Source: Lacihabitans sp. LS3-19 (GTDB lineage: Bacteria > Bacteroidota > Bacteroidia > Cytophagales > Spirosomataceae). From it: a stretch of 64,000 bases of DNA. Below, piece after piece: positions 10,501-18,997 of this stretch (positions are counted from its first letter, which is position 1; every line of letters starts with the position of its first letter). The DNA is taken from the NCBI RefSeq assembly GCF_024343575.1, contig NZ_RJUA01000003.1, forward strand, positions 310,001 through 374,000, given 5' to 3'. Both the position numbers and the translations under genes were made by a program. Under the pieces are notes generated by a model. It did not search any database. It saw only the letters and a list, made by a program, of their open reading frames with translations, and had not been told where the DNA came from.

Positions 10501-11703
10501 ATGCAAAGTAGCATTTTGGTTTTATTTATAGCGTCAATAGTAATATTGTCCTATTTCTTTAATATTTTCAGTAAGAGGACCAAAATCCCTACTGTGTTGT
10601 TATTGATGTCTTCTGGGATGCTTTTTAATTTTTTTGAAAAAAATCAATTAATCTCAATGTACACTATCAACAAGGTGGTTGAATTATTGGGAATAATGGG
10701 ATTGATTATGATAATTTTGGAGGCATCCTTGGATCTTCACATTACGAGGAAGAAAAAGGGCTTGATTCTAAAAGCATTTATTTCAGCTTTAATAATACTC
10801 ATAGTTTCTTCCTTTTCAATAGCCTATCTTATACATTTTTGGTTAAATGAGCCTTTGGTTGACTGCTTGATATATGCTACGCCTTTGTCTATAGTAAGTA
10901 GTGCAATTTTAATCCCTAGTTTAGAGCAACTTACACCAGACAAAAAAGAATTCTTAGTTTATGAATCTTCTTTTTCAGATATATTGGGTATTTTGTTTTT
11001 TAATTATTTGATTGGGGAAAATACAAGCGAGCCACTTAATGCTATTATTTATCTTGGACAAATGGGACTTTCGGTCATTATTTCGATTTTAGTGGCATTT
11101 CTTTTGGTTTATTATTTAGGTAAAATAAAATTAAAAGTTAAGTTCTTTTTGATTTTTGCAGTACTTTCTGCTCTATATGCACTAGGAAAACTCACCCATT
11201 TGCCTTCCTTATTAATCATTTTGTTTTTTGGCTTAATAATAAATAATCGACAGCTTTTTCAGAAATTTAAATGGATAGACAAGCATATTCCTGATGAAAT
11301 GAGTTTTCTAGAATTAGAAAAACAATTGAAGTCTGTTACCGCTGAAACGTCATTCTTGGTTAGAACTTTTTTCTTTATACTGTTTGGCTATTCTATTGAT
11401 ATACTGAAACTTGCAGTCTCTGAGGTGCAAATTGTTGGTACTTTGATTGTTGTGATACTTTTGATAGTAAGACTCGCATTTTTATTGTATCTAAATCCTA
11501 AAGAAAATCCATTGCCAGAGCTTTTTCTTATGCCTCGGGGTTTGATCACTATATTGCTTTTTTATAATATTCCTCCTCCTCGACAATTAGAACAATTCAA
11601 TAGTGGTATTTTATTTTTTGTGATTTTAGTGACGGCAGTTTTGATGATGATTGGCCTTTTTACCGCAAAAGGTGCTCCTAGCTCTGAAGATATCGAAGTT
11701 TAA
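10501..11703 (+). CDS. Cation:proton antiporter (CPA-type) membrane protein
   Basis: A 400-residue integral membrane protein with about 11-12 hydrophobic helices and short loops. The arrangement resembles the CPA Na+/H+ exchanger fold: an early GMLFNFFE-like helix end, an LEASLDLH segment near residue 75 (an acidic residue inside a helix), a broken helix near 130 (ATPLSIVSSAILIPS) and SFSDILGILFFNYLIG near 155 with an in-membrane aspartate, the usual ion-binding site position. No TrkA-N/RCK regulatory domain is attached. It is expected to exchange Na+ or K+ for protons at the inner membrane. Ion specificity cannot be read from the sequence. A near-consensus -7 box (TATATTTC, 10477-10484) lies upstream. 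Confidence 0.75.
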   Translation: MQSSILVLFIASIVILSYFFNIFSKRTKIPTVLLLMSSGMLFNFFEKNQLISMYTINKVVELLGIMGLIMIILEASLDLHITRKKKGLILKAFISALIILIVSSFSIAYLIHFWLNEPLVDCLIYATPLSIVSSAILIPSLEQLTPDKKEFLVYESSFSDILGILFFNYLIGENTSEPLNAIIYLGQMGLSVIISILVAFLLVYYLGKIKLKVKFFLIFAVLSALYALGKLTHLPSLLIILFFGLIINNRQLFQKFKWIDKHIPDEMSFLELEKQLKSVTAETSFLVRTFFFILFGYSIDILKLAVSEVQIVGTLIVVILLIVRLAFLLYLNPKENPLPELFLMPRGLITILLFYNIPPPRQLEQFNSGILFFVILVTAVLMMIGLFTAKGAPSSEDIEV

Positions 11704-11868
11704 AGATTTCGATTTTTTATAACTGTACAAAAATTAAAATTTTATTATTAAAGTAAAATTAAGACTTTAAAAAGCTATAAAATTTCTTAAATAATTAACA
11801 AAAAGCAATCTTTTATTGTTTTCTGTTTATAATTCAAATGGTTTTTTTTCTAAAAGATTGCCATTGAT

Positions 11869-11876
11869 TATATTTG
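11869..11876 (+). promoter_or_regulatory. Bacteroidota -7 box for the acyl-CoA ligase gene
   Basis: TATATTTG, a perfect TAnnTTTG, 46 bases before the ATG. The rest of the 218-base gap (11704-11921) is AT-rich with nothing else clear. Confidence 0.6.
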
Positions 11877-11921
11877 TATTAAACAGATGTTATTTTTCAT
11901 CAACCTTAAAACTCAAATTAT

Positions 11922-13613
11922 ATGTCTCTTACAATGGATACTTTTCCTTGGTTTAAGAATTACCCAAAAGGAATAGACTTCGAATTAAACCCAGACTCTT
12001 ATGCCTCTCTTTTAGATTTAATGGAAAGCGGTTTTGAGAAATTTAGAGATCAGCCAGCTTATACTTTCATGGATAAAACATTGAGTTATGCTGATATTGA
12101 TAAAAAATCCAAAGATTTTGCTGCTTATCTACAAAGTATAGGTTTGCAAAAAGGAGATAAGATTGCGGTTCAAATGCCAAATTGTTCTCAATATCCTGTA
12201 GTTTTGTATGGCTCATTGAGGGCCGGCTTAGTTGTTGTTAACACTAACCCTCTTTATACTCCTCGGGAAATGAAACATCAGTTTTCTGATTCTGGGGCAA
12301 AAGCTATTGTCATAGTTGCCAATTTTGCCTTTAATTTGGAAAAAGTTATAGCTGATACCCAAATTAAGCATGTAATAGTGACAGAAATGGGGGATATGCT
12401 CGGTTTTCCTAAAAAGCAAATAGTGAATTTTGTAGTTAATAAAGTCAAAAAAATGGTTCCATCGTATTCTTTACCAGGAGCTATTAAGTTTGGAGATACC
12501 TTGACAAAGGGGGCCTCTTTAAGCTATAAAAGGCCTCAAGTGAAAGGTCTAGATTTGGCTTTTATTCAATATACAGGAGGTACAACTGGTGTTTCTAAAG
12601 GAGCAATGCTAAATCACCGAAATATGATTGCAAATACTGAAGGAATAAGTGCTTGGTTTAGTCCTCAAATGCACCATGACATTCCTCGGAATATTTTAGG
12701 AGCACTACCTTTCTATCATATTTTTGCACTAACAGTAAATGCCTTTTCTACTTTTAAGTTAGGATTTCATAATATCATGATACCTAATCCAAGAGATCAA
12801 AAGGCTTTGTTGAAAGACCTGCAGAAGCATAAATTGTTTGTTTTTCCTGGATTAAATACGCTTTTTAATTCCTTATTAAATAATCCAGAATTTCTTGCTT
12901 TAGATTTTTCTACATTAAAAATAACGATTTCTGGCGGAATGGCTCTGCAAAGACCCGTAGCCGAGGCTTGGGAAAAGGCTACCGGATGCAAAGTAACAGA
13001 AGGTTATGGTTTGTCAGAAACCGCTCCAGTATTAACTTGTAATCCTACAGACGGAAATCAACAAATAGGAACTATTGGACTGCCTTTTCCTTCTACAGAA
13101 ATTCGGATTTTGAAAGAGGATGGAACTTGGGGCATAGTGGATGAAGTTGGTGAAATATGTGCTCATGGACCACAAGTTATGTCTGGATATTATAATAGAC
13201 CAGACGAAACTGCCAATGTATTTGTAAATGACGAGAACGGAAGACAGTTCTTTAAGACTGGTGATATAGGATTAATGCAAGCAGATGGATATTTTAAAAT
13301 TGTAGATAGAAAGAAAGACATGATTTTGGTGTCTGGCTTTAATGTCTTTCCTAACGAAATAGAAGAGGTTGTTGCTGCATGCCCAGGTGTTTTAGAAGTG
13401 GCTTGTATAGGTGTAGAAGATAGCAAATCAACCGAAGCTGTTAAGATTTTTGTGGTAAAAAAGGATCCAGAGCTAACAGAAGCGAGTATTCGTGAGTATT
13501 GCAAAGAAAACTTGGTTGCTTATAAATGTCCAAAATTTATTGAGTTTAGAGAAGATTTGCCAAAAACAAACGTAGGAAAGATACTTAGAAGGGAGCTAAG
13601 AGATACCAAATAG
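11922..13613 (+). CDS. fadD: Long-chain fatty acid-CoA ligase
   Basis: A 563-residue acyl-adenylate-forming enzyme that activates fatty acids with ATP and CoA. The P-loop-like motif YTGGTTGVSKGAM is near residue 215, the A5 motif EGYGLSETAPV near 362, the TGD motif near 447 followed by IVDRKKDMILVSGFNVFP, and the catalytic lysine motif NVGKILRREL at the C-terminus. The gap after the TGD motif and the FPNEIEEVV signature match FadD-type long-chain ligases (EC 6.2.1.3) rather than acetyl-CoA synthetase. It probably feeds beta-oxidation or lipid recycling at the inner membrane. It is monocistronic, ended by the hairpin that abuts yidD. Confidence 0.92.
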   Translation: MSLTMDTFPWFKNYPKGIDFELNPDSYASLLDLMESGFEKFRDQPAYTFMDKTLSYADIDKKSKDFAAYLQSIGLQKGDKIAVQMPNCSQYPVVLYGSLRAGLVVVNTNPLYTPREMKHQFSDSGAKAIVIVANFAFNLEKVIADTQIKHVIVTEMGDMLGFPKKQIVNFVVNKVKKMVPSYSLPGAIKFGDTLTKGASLSYKRPQVKGLDLAFIQYTGGTTGVSKGAMLNHRNMIANTEGISAWFSPQMHHDIPRNILGALPFYHIFALTVNAFSTFKLGFHNIMIPNPRDQKALLKDLQKHKLFVFPGLNTLFNSLLNNPEFLALDFSTLKITISGGMALQRPVAEAWEKATGCKVTEGYGLSETAPVLTCNPTDGNQQIGTIGLPFPSTEIRILKEDGTWGIVDEVGEICAHGPQVMSGYYNRPDETANVFVNDENGRQFFKTGDIGLMQADGYFKIVDRKKDMILVSGFNVFPNEIEEVVAACPGVLEVACIGVEDSKSTEAVKIFVVKKDPELTEASIREYCKENLVAYKCPKFIEFREDLPKTNVGKILRRELRDTK

Positions 13614-13640
13614 AACCATTAAAAAAAACTTCTTGTTTTT

Positions 13641-13667
13641 AAAACAGGCCGAGTGCCTGTTTTTTTT
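13641..13667 (+). terminator. Intrinsic terminator ending one base before yidD
   Basis: AAAACAGGC and GCCTGTTTT pair around CGAGT, followed by a T-run ending at 13667. The yidD ATG starts at 13668, so the hairpin occupies the whole leader of that gene. Confidence 0.85.
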
Positions 13668-13913
13668 ATGAAAATACTAAATAGATTTTTTTCGGCTATT
13701 ATTATTGTTATCGTCAGAATTTACCAATACGGTATATCGCCCTATTTTCCAGATGCTTGCCGTTACCAACCTACTTGCTCGCAATATATGGTGGATAGTA
13801 TAAAAGAGTGGGGTGTGCTGAAAGGTACATGGCTAGGCCTAAGGCGTTTGTCAAGGTGCCATCCATGGGGAGGGCATGGCTGGGATCCAGTGAAAAGGAA
13901 ACATAAACATTGA
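13668..13913 (+). CDS. yidD: Membrane protein insertion efficiency factor YidD
   Basis: An 81-residue YidD homolog. It carries the family core IRxYQxxISPxxPxxCRYxPTCSQYMxxSIKEWG and, near the end, [18 protein letters not shown], with the conserved cysteines at [10 protein letters not shown] and SRCHPW. The amphipathic N-terminus binds the inner face of the membrane, and the family aids YidC-dependent insertion of membrane proteins. The ATG at 13668 gives the usual short N-terminus; an in-frame GTG at 13653 lies inside the terminator hairpin and is unlikely. It is not beside rnpA/yidC here, unlike in many bacteria. How it is transcribed across the preceding terminator is unclear. Confidence 0.93.
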   Translation: MKILNRFFSAIIIVIVRIYQYGISPYFPDACRYQPTCSQYMVDSIKEWGVLKGTWLGLRRLSRCHPWGGHGWDPVKRKHKH

Positions 13914-13997
13914 AAGTATTGGTATATGTTTTATGAAAAATATGTGATTAAATGGTGGTATTTATTAATTAAAACATTAGAAATTAACAAGAAAATC

Positions 13998-14036
13998 GCC
14001 AAAGATGATGAATTTTATGTCTTTGGCTTTATTTTT
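13998..14036 (+). terminator. Hairpin after yidD, overlapping a possible promoter
   Basis: GCCAAAGA and TCTTTGGC pair across a 14-base loop, followed by TTTATTTTT. The same T-rich end contains TATTTTTG (14030-14037), a TAnnTTTG match 32 bases before the next ATG, so the site may both end yidD and start the next gene. Confidence 0.6.
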
Positions 14037-14069
14037 GAATTACATTAGCCAAGTTTAAAAGTTTAGGAA

Positions 14070-15425
14070 ATGAAAAATAAAATATTACTTTTTGGATTGT
14101 TGTTAATTGCTTTTGGTTGTAATAAAACCGAAGATGTTCCAGATCCAATTGTTCCAGTTGAATTAGAGATTAGTAATGAAGTAGCTCAAAAGTGGGGAAA
14201 GATGACAATGGAATATCTTTTTGTACAACCACTAAAGTCACCTACTTATGTTTCAAGGTCACTTGGTTATATTGGATTGACAATGTATGAAACAGCAGTG
14301 AATGGTAGTATAATTTACAAATCTATAGCCTCACAACTGAATGGATTAGGTGAATTGCCTAAACCAGAAACCGGTCTAAAATATGATTGGGAAACTGCCC
14401 TCAATTCTGGACAATCGCTTATATTAAGGCGTATGTATCAACATGCTATGGCAGACGACAATGCAAGGTTGGATTCTTTGGAATTAGCGATTTTGTCAGA
14501 AAGAAAAGTAGCAGTAAATGATACCGCAGTTATTTCAAGATCTATACAATATGGTAGGGCTATAGCTGAGAATATATATGAATGGTCTAAAACAGATGGA
14601 GGTCATTTGGCATATTTAAAAACGTATGACCCTTCCTATGTTTTCCCAAGAGATCCTACTCATTGGTCTCCGCCTTTAAACGGTCAATCATCAATTCTTA
14701 TGCCTATGCATCCAAGATGGGGTGAAAATAGGACATTTATTCCAGCGAATTCCCAATTGCCAGTTCCGCAAATATTGGAATATTCAACAGATAAAAATTC
14801 AGCTTTTTATAAAGATTTTGAAGAATTGTATAATATTCAAAAAGCCCTAACCCAAGAACAAAAAGAAATAGCCAATTGGTGGGGAGATGACCCTGCAACT
14901 ACAAATGCCCCCCCAGGACATTCTTATAATTTGGCTTATCAGATTTTGAAAATAAAAGAGCAGAATTTATTTGTAACTTCCATGACCTATGCTAGAGTGG
15001 GTATGGCTACTGCGGATGCATTTATCAATTGTTGGAAATGTAAGTTTACATATCATTCAATAAGGCCTACGCCATATATAAGGATTAATATTAACGGTGC
15101 ATTTTCGCAATATTGGCCAGAGCCACCCTTTCCTGCATTTGCTTCAGGACATTCTACTCAAGCTTCGGCCGCTGCGGAGGCACTGATAAGTATTTTTGGT
15201 GATGAGGTGGCATTTGATGATGAAACTCATGTAGGAAAACCAAAAGACCAGTTTCGAAATGTAGAATACAAAAAGAGAAGTTTTACAAAAATATCAGATA
15301 CAGCCATCGAATGTGGAATCTCGAGACTTTATGGAGGCATTCATACCGCTCAAGACAATATAGTTGGATTGGCAGAAGGTAAAAAGATTGGAGGTAATGT
15401 AAATGGAATTAGTTGGAAGTATTGA
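14070..15425 (+). CDS. Vanadium-dependent haloperoxidase/PAP2-family lipoprotein
   Basis: A 451-residue protein with a lipoprotein signal (LLLIAFGC, Cys17) placing it in the envelope. It carries the three vanadate/phosphate-binding motifs of the PAP2-haloperoxidase superfamily: K325-x6-R332-P333 (KFTYHSIRP), S359-G-H361 and SRLYGGIHTAQD near 419-430. The WWGDDP and PPGHSY segments are typical of the bacterial haloperoxidase-like branch. Members use a bound vanadate to oxidise halides, or act as acid phosphatases; which one cannot be decided from motifs. A paralog is present at 59924-61303. A strong terminator follows, so the gene is monocistronic. Confidence 0.85.
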   Translation: MKNKILLFGLLLIAFGCNKTEDVPDPIVPVELEISNEVAQKWGKMTMEYLFVQPLKSPTYVSRSLGYIGLTMYETAVNGSIIYKSIASQLNGLGELPKPETGLKYDWETALNSGQSLILRRMYQHAMADDNARLDSLELAILSERKVAVNDTAVISRSIQYGRAIAENIYEWSKTDGGHLAYLKTYDPSYVFPRDPTHWSPPLNGQSSILMPMHPRWGENRTFIPANSQLPVPQILEYSTDKNSAFYKDFEELYNIQKALTQEQKEIANWWGDDPATTNAPPGHSYNLAYQILKIKEQNLFVTSMTYARVGMATADAFINCWKCKFTYHSIRPTPYIRININGAFSQYWPEPPFPAFASGHSTQASAAAEALISIFGDEVAFDDETHVGKPKDQFRNVEYKKRSFTKISDTAIECGISRLYGGIHTAQDNIVGLAEGKKIGGNVNGISWKY

Positions 15426-15454
15426 TTATGAGGAAGTTGTAAACACAGAAAATG

Positions 15455-15482
15455 AAACGCTCGGCTTTTGTCGAGCGTTTTT
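15455..15482 (+). terminator. Intrinsic terminator after haloperoxidase gene
   Basis: AAACGCTCG and CGAGCGTTT form a perfect 9-bp stem with an 8-base loop and trailing T's. The A-rich left side may also serve the opposite strand. Confidence 0.85.
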
Positions 15483-15571
15483 CGTATTTCTAGGTCCAAT
15501 TTTGAGCTTAGTTAATTTTATGCCATGTGTTAATATAGGTTAGCTTTTATCAAAAATATGAAGTTAAGTTT

Positions 15572-16177
15572 TCAAATCACTTCAACCTCCAAACTCCAGT
15601 ATTCTTTCAGTTCTTCCTTGATTTTTTCGATGTAGGAGTTTCTTACGTCTAGAATTATACCGCAGCGGTTTTCGTAGGTCTGTTCTTTTACAGCGAGTTC
15701 AAGTTTTCTTACCATCTGCATCACAGCATTGGTTTGATCAAAATCATAAGAGATTTTTACTAAGCTGTTGATGGTTTTAGTTTCAATTTCTGCCATAGAA
15801 AGTGCTTCTTTGGTTGCTTCTTTGTAAGCATTTATCAAGCCTGGAACACCTAAAAGAGTCCCGCCAAAATACCGAATAACCACCACAAAAGTATCCGTAA
15901 GGTCAAAAGAAGTTATGGTGTTTAAAATTGGTTTTCCAGCCGAACCTGAAGGCTCGCCGTCGTCATTGGCTCTGAAATTGGTTTCGTCAATCCCGAGTTT
16001 GTACGCATAGCAAGCATGTCTAGCTTTGGGATGCTCGGCTTTTACATTTTCCAAATAAAATCGAACATCTTCCTCATTTTGGATTGGGAAGGCATAAGCA
16101 AAAAACTTACTTCCTTTATCTTTAAAAAGGCCTTGGCTACTGGTTTTTAAGGTTTTGAATTCGTCTATCATTATCAC
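15572..16177 (-). CDS. YigZ/IMPACT-family protein
   Basis: A 201-residue protein of the YigZ/IMPACT (UPF0029) family. The N-terminal half has the family core: SKFFAYAFPI, HPKARHACYAYKLG near residue 50-65, DDGEPSGSAGKPILN near 76-90 and VVVIRYFGGTLLGVPGLINAYKEAT near 98-122. A small ferredoxin-like C-terminal domain (DUF1949 type) follows. Bacterial YigZ is of uncertain function; the eukaryotic relative regulates Gcn2 signalling through ribosome contacts. The start MIMID may be at either Met. It begins 15 bases after the amidohydrolase gene on the same strand, so the two are probably co-transcribed. Confidence 0.9.
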   Translation of the reverse strand: MIMIDEFKTLKTSSQGLFKDKGSKFFAYAFPIQNEEDVRFYLENVKAEHPKARHACYAYKLGIDETNFRANDDGEPSGSAGKPILNTITSFDLTDTFVVVIRYFGGTLLGVPGLINAYKEATKEALSMAEIETKTINSLVKISYDFDQTNAVMQMVRKLELAVKEQTYENRCGIILDVRNSYIEKIKEELKEYWSLEVEVI

Positions 16178-16192
16178 AGAATTAGGATAAAT

Positions 16193-17629
16193 TTACTCTC
16201 TACTTTTATCCAATTCAGCTTTCTTTTTGGTAGCTTCCTCCAACATTTGATTTAAAGCTGTTTTGTTAAAATATTTTCCTTTTGTGAAAACGCCTGAAAT
16301 TTTGCTTACGGCATTTATGTCTTCCAATGGATTTTCTTCAAGAATTACCAAATCTGCTATTTTTCCAATATCTATACTTCCAACGGTTTCAAATTTACCC
16401 ATAAATTTAGCTCCATTCAGAGTAGCTGATTGTAGTATCTCCAAAGGTTTCATTCCGCTTTTTTGAAATAAATCTAATTCCTCGATCAAGCTCGCCGCTG
16501 GATATACAAATGTATTCAAAGCAGCACAATCACTTCCAGCTATTATAGTCATGCCCGATTTTTGAACATAAGGCAACTGTTTGGCAATTAATTGATAACG
16601 GTCTTTTCTTTGTTGCTTTTGCTCTGGCGTTTCATTGGCCATTCTGCCTATTCTCCATTGATAATTTGACATAAAACGCTTTGTCAAATATTTCTGAAAG
16701 TCATCATTTTTATGGTCGTTTTCGTCTAAATAAGCCAACTGCTTTCCACCAATTAGCGTTGGACAAACTGCAACATTTTTATTTGCCAAATCACTATAAG
16801 CCTTTATAGCTTTTTCTTGATCGAAATTTTGCAAAAAATCCTTCTCTGCTTGAGCTTTTGTAAGAGTGCCATCTAGTATTCCTTTTTTACTCGATATCTC
16901 ATCATTTCCTAATCTCAATAAATAACTGGCATGCTCAATAGCAGAGAAACCTTCTTCGGCTAAATCATTTATAGTTAAATCATAAGGAACATGCCCGGTC
17001 ACTTTATAACCTCTTTTTTTAGCCTCTATCACGCTTTTTAGAAACAAATCGCCTTTTAAGGTATTTTCTGTAATCTTTACAAAATCTACTTTTAAACTGT
17101 CCAAATAGTCCAACATTTGGGTCAGTTGTTCTTCGTTTTCTATTTCCAAATCGCCTTTCCAAATCGAATTTAAGCCTTCAAGCTTTCTGCCTGCTGTATA
17201 AATCGTTGGACCTAAAAGTTTGCCTTCGTTGATTTCGTCTCGCCATTTTAATACCTGCAAACCCAAATCGCTGGCTGCATCTCTGACAGTAGTGATACCA
17301 TGTGCCAAGAAAACTGGAAAAAGAGCCTTGTTGTCTTCAACCAAATCTTGCCCTTCTATATGGATATGCATATCCCACAAACCAGGAATAATATATTTAC
17401 CTTTAGCATCAATTTTCTTGAAGCTTTGTTTTTTGAGTTTTTTGTAAGAATCAATACTTTTAATGGTTTGATTTTCAATAAGTATTGCTCGTTTTTTTGT
17501 TATATTTCCCGTTTTTACATCAACTATTTTTGCATGGTGAATCAAGAAAGTTTGATTTTGAGCAGTTGCATTTATGTAGAAGAAACCAAATAATAAAATA
17601 AATAGAAATTTTGATTTTTGATGAAACAT
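16193..17629 (-). CDS. Exported amidohydrolase-family metal-dependent hydrolase
   Basis: A 478-residue enzyme with a signal peptide (hydrophobic residues 7-22, cut near ATAQ), so it acts in the periplasm. Metal-binding motifs of the amidohydrolase barrel are visible: WDMHIHIEG (HxH, near 90), the VTGHVPYD and IEHASYL histidines and the AGSDCAALN aspartate near 365. The closest pattern is the imidazolonepropionase/prolidase-like branch that hydrolyses cyclic amides or dipeptides. The C-terminus returns to the small beta domain (GKIADLVILEENPLEDI). Substrate unknown. It is upstream of, and probably transcribed with, the YigZ gene, and divergent from the deformylase-like gene. Confidence 0.85.
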   Translation of the reverse strand: MFHQKSKFLFILLFGFFYINATAQNQTFLIHHAKIVDVKTGNITKKRAILIENQTIKSIDSYKKLKKQSFKKIDAKGKYIIPGLWDMHIHIEGQDLVEDNKALFPVFLAHGITTVRDAASDLGLQVLKWRDEINEGKLLGPTIYTAGRKLEGLNSIWKGDLEIENEEQLTQMLDYLDSLKVDFVKITENTLKGDLFLKSVIEAKKRGYKVTGHVPYDLTINDLAEEGFSAIEHASYLLRLGNDEISSKKGILDGTLTKAQAEKDFLQNFDQEKAIKAYSDLANKNVAVCPTLIGGKQLAYLDENDHKNDDFQKYLTKRFMSNYQWRIGRMANETPEQKQQRKDRYQLIAKQLPYVQKSGMTIIAGSDCAALNTFVYPAASLIEELDLFQKSGMKPLEILQSATLNGAKFMGKFETVGSIDIGKIADLVILEENPLEDINAVSKISGVFTKGKYFNKTALNQMLEEATKKKAELDKSRE

Positions 17630-17677
17630 ATTGTCTCTTATTTATAGATTGCGAAAGTTTAAAATTAGTGATAAAAA

Positions 17678-18169
17678 ATGAAAACAGTCAATGATTTGTT
17701 GGTTTTGGGAAATCCTATTCTTTACGAAAAATCTACAGAAATACTAAAAGAGGAACTTCCATTGGTGAAATCTTGGGTGCAAGACCTTCATGAAGTGATG
17801 GAAGATATTCGAGCGAAATATAATTTTGGTCGGGCAATAGCTGCTCCACAATTGGGCAACATGAAGCGTTTGATTTATATGAATATCGAAAAGCCAAAGG
17901 TTTTTATCAATCCTAAGATTTTGAACAAAAGTGAAGAAATGTTTGAAGTTTGGGACGACTGCATGTGTTTTCCTAATCTTTTTGTAAAAGTTATGCGTCA
18001 TAAATTTATAAATGTAGAATATTTTGACGAAAACTGGGAAAAACAAACAGAAGTTTTTGAAAATGACCTTTCCGAACTTTTTCAACATGAATTTGATCAT
18101 TTAGAGGGTATTCTTTGTACTATGCGAGCGATTGATAATAAGTCTTTTAGATGGAGGGCGATGAATTAG
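17678..18169 (+). CDS. Peptide deformylase-like protein with altered motifs
   Basis: A 163-residue member of the peptide deformylase fold, which removes the formyl group from nascent proteins. Motif 3, HEFDH, is intact and gives two metal ligands plus the catalytic Glu. Motif 2, normally EGCLS, reads DDCMC: the metal-binding Cys is kept but its neighbours change. Motif 1, normally GxGxAAPQ, reads GRAIAAPQ. Such divergent copies usually accompany a canonical def elsewhere in the genome. It could still be an active hydrolase, possibly on another N-acyl substrate. A short AT-rich gap separates it from the ABC transporter genes downstream; no functional link is evident. Confidence 0.8.
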   Translation: MKTVNDLLVLGNPILYEKSTEILKEELPLVKSWVQDLHEVMEDIRAKYNFGRAIAAPQLGNMKRLIYMNIEKPKVFINPKILNKSEEMFEVWDDCMCFPNLFVKVMRHKFINVEYFDENWEKQTEVFENDLSELFQHEFDHLEGILCTMRAIDNKSFRWRAMN

Positions 18170-18223
18170 TTTTGAAATTTGAAATTTTTTATTAATATTC
18201 ATAAATCTAACCAATTTTAAAAT

Positions 18224-18997
18224 ATGGAAACAATCATTGAGATAAGAAATTTACACAAATTTTACGGTTCTCACGAAGTGCTAAAGGGTATTGATTTGGA
18301 AATAAAAAGTGGTCAAATAATCGGCTATATTGGTCCAAATGGGGCAGGGAAATCTACTACGATAAAAATATTGACTGGGCTTTTGATAGATTATGCCGGC
18401 GAAGTGAAAATTAATGGTTTAGAGATAAAAGATCATTCGCTAGAAATAAAATCATTGATTGGTTATGTGCCTGAAAATGCCATATTGTATGACAGCTTAA
18501 GCCCAATGGAATATTTTAGGTTTGTCGGTGGCCTACATCAGCTAGACTTGGATAAAATTAAATCAAAATCTCAAGAATTGCTGCGGGTTTTTGGATTAGC
18601 TGATAATAGAAACGAACGTATGACTTCGTTTTCGAAAGGGATGAAACAAAAGGTTTTGCTGATTTCGGGAATGCTTCACAATCCGCAAATATTATTTTTA
18701 GACGAGCCACTTTCTGGGCTTGATGCCAATTCTGTAATATTGATCAAAGAGATTTTGAATCAAATGCGGACAGTAGGTAAAACAATATTTTATAGCTCTC
18801 ATATTATGGACGTTGTGGAGAAACTTTGTGATAGAATTATATTGATAAACAGCGGATTGGTAATTGCAGACGGGACTTTCGAAGAATTGAAAAATGCTCA
18901 AAATAGTGCTTCACTTGAGCAAATGTTTAATTTATTGACAGGAAACAACGAACACATCGCTTTAGCTGCTGAGTTTGTAGAAATTATAAAAGAATGA
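18224..18997 (+). CDS. ABC transporter ATP-binding protein
   Basis: A 257-residue ABC ATPase. Walker A is GPNGAGKST (near 36), the signature region is SFSKGMKQK (near 135, a variant of LSGGQ common in ABC-2 exporters), Walker B is ILFLDEPLSGLD (near 157), and the switch histidine lies in YSSHIMDVVEKL. The EVLKGIDLEI start and GEVKINGLEI are typical of CcmA/NatA-like export ATPases. It overlaps the permease gene by 4 bases (ATGA), which indicates translational coupling. The substrate is unknown. Confidence 0.93.
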   Translation: METIIEIRNLHKFYGSHEVLKGIDLEIKSGQIIGYIGPNGAGKSTTIKILTGLLIDYAGEVKINGLEIKDHSLEIKSLIGYVPENAILYDSLSPMEYFRFVGGLHQLDLDKIKSKSQELLRVFGLADNRNERMTSFSKGMKQKVLLISGMLHNPQILFLDEPLSGLDANSVILIKEILNQMRTVGKTIFYSSHIMDVVEKLCDRIILINSGLVIADGTFEELKNAQNSASLEQMFNLLTGNNEHIALAAEFVEIIKE

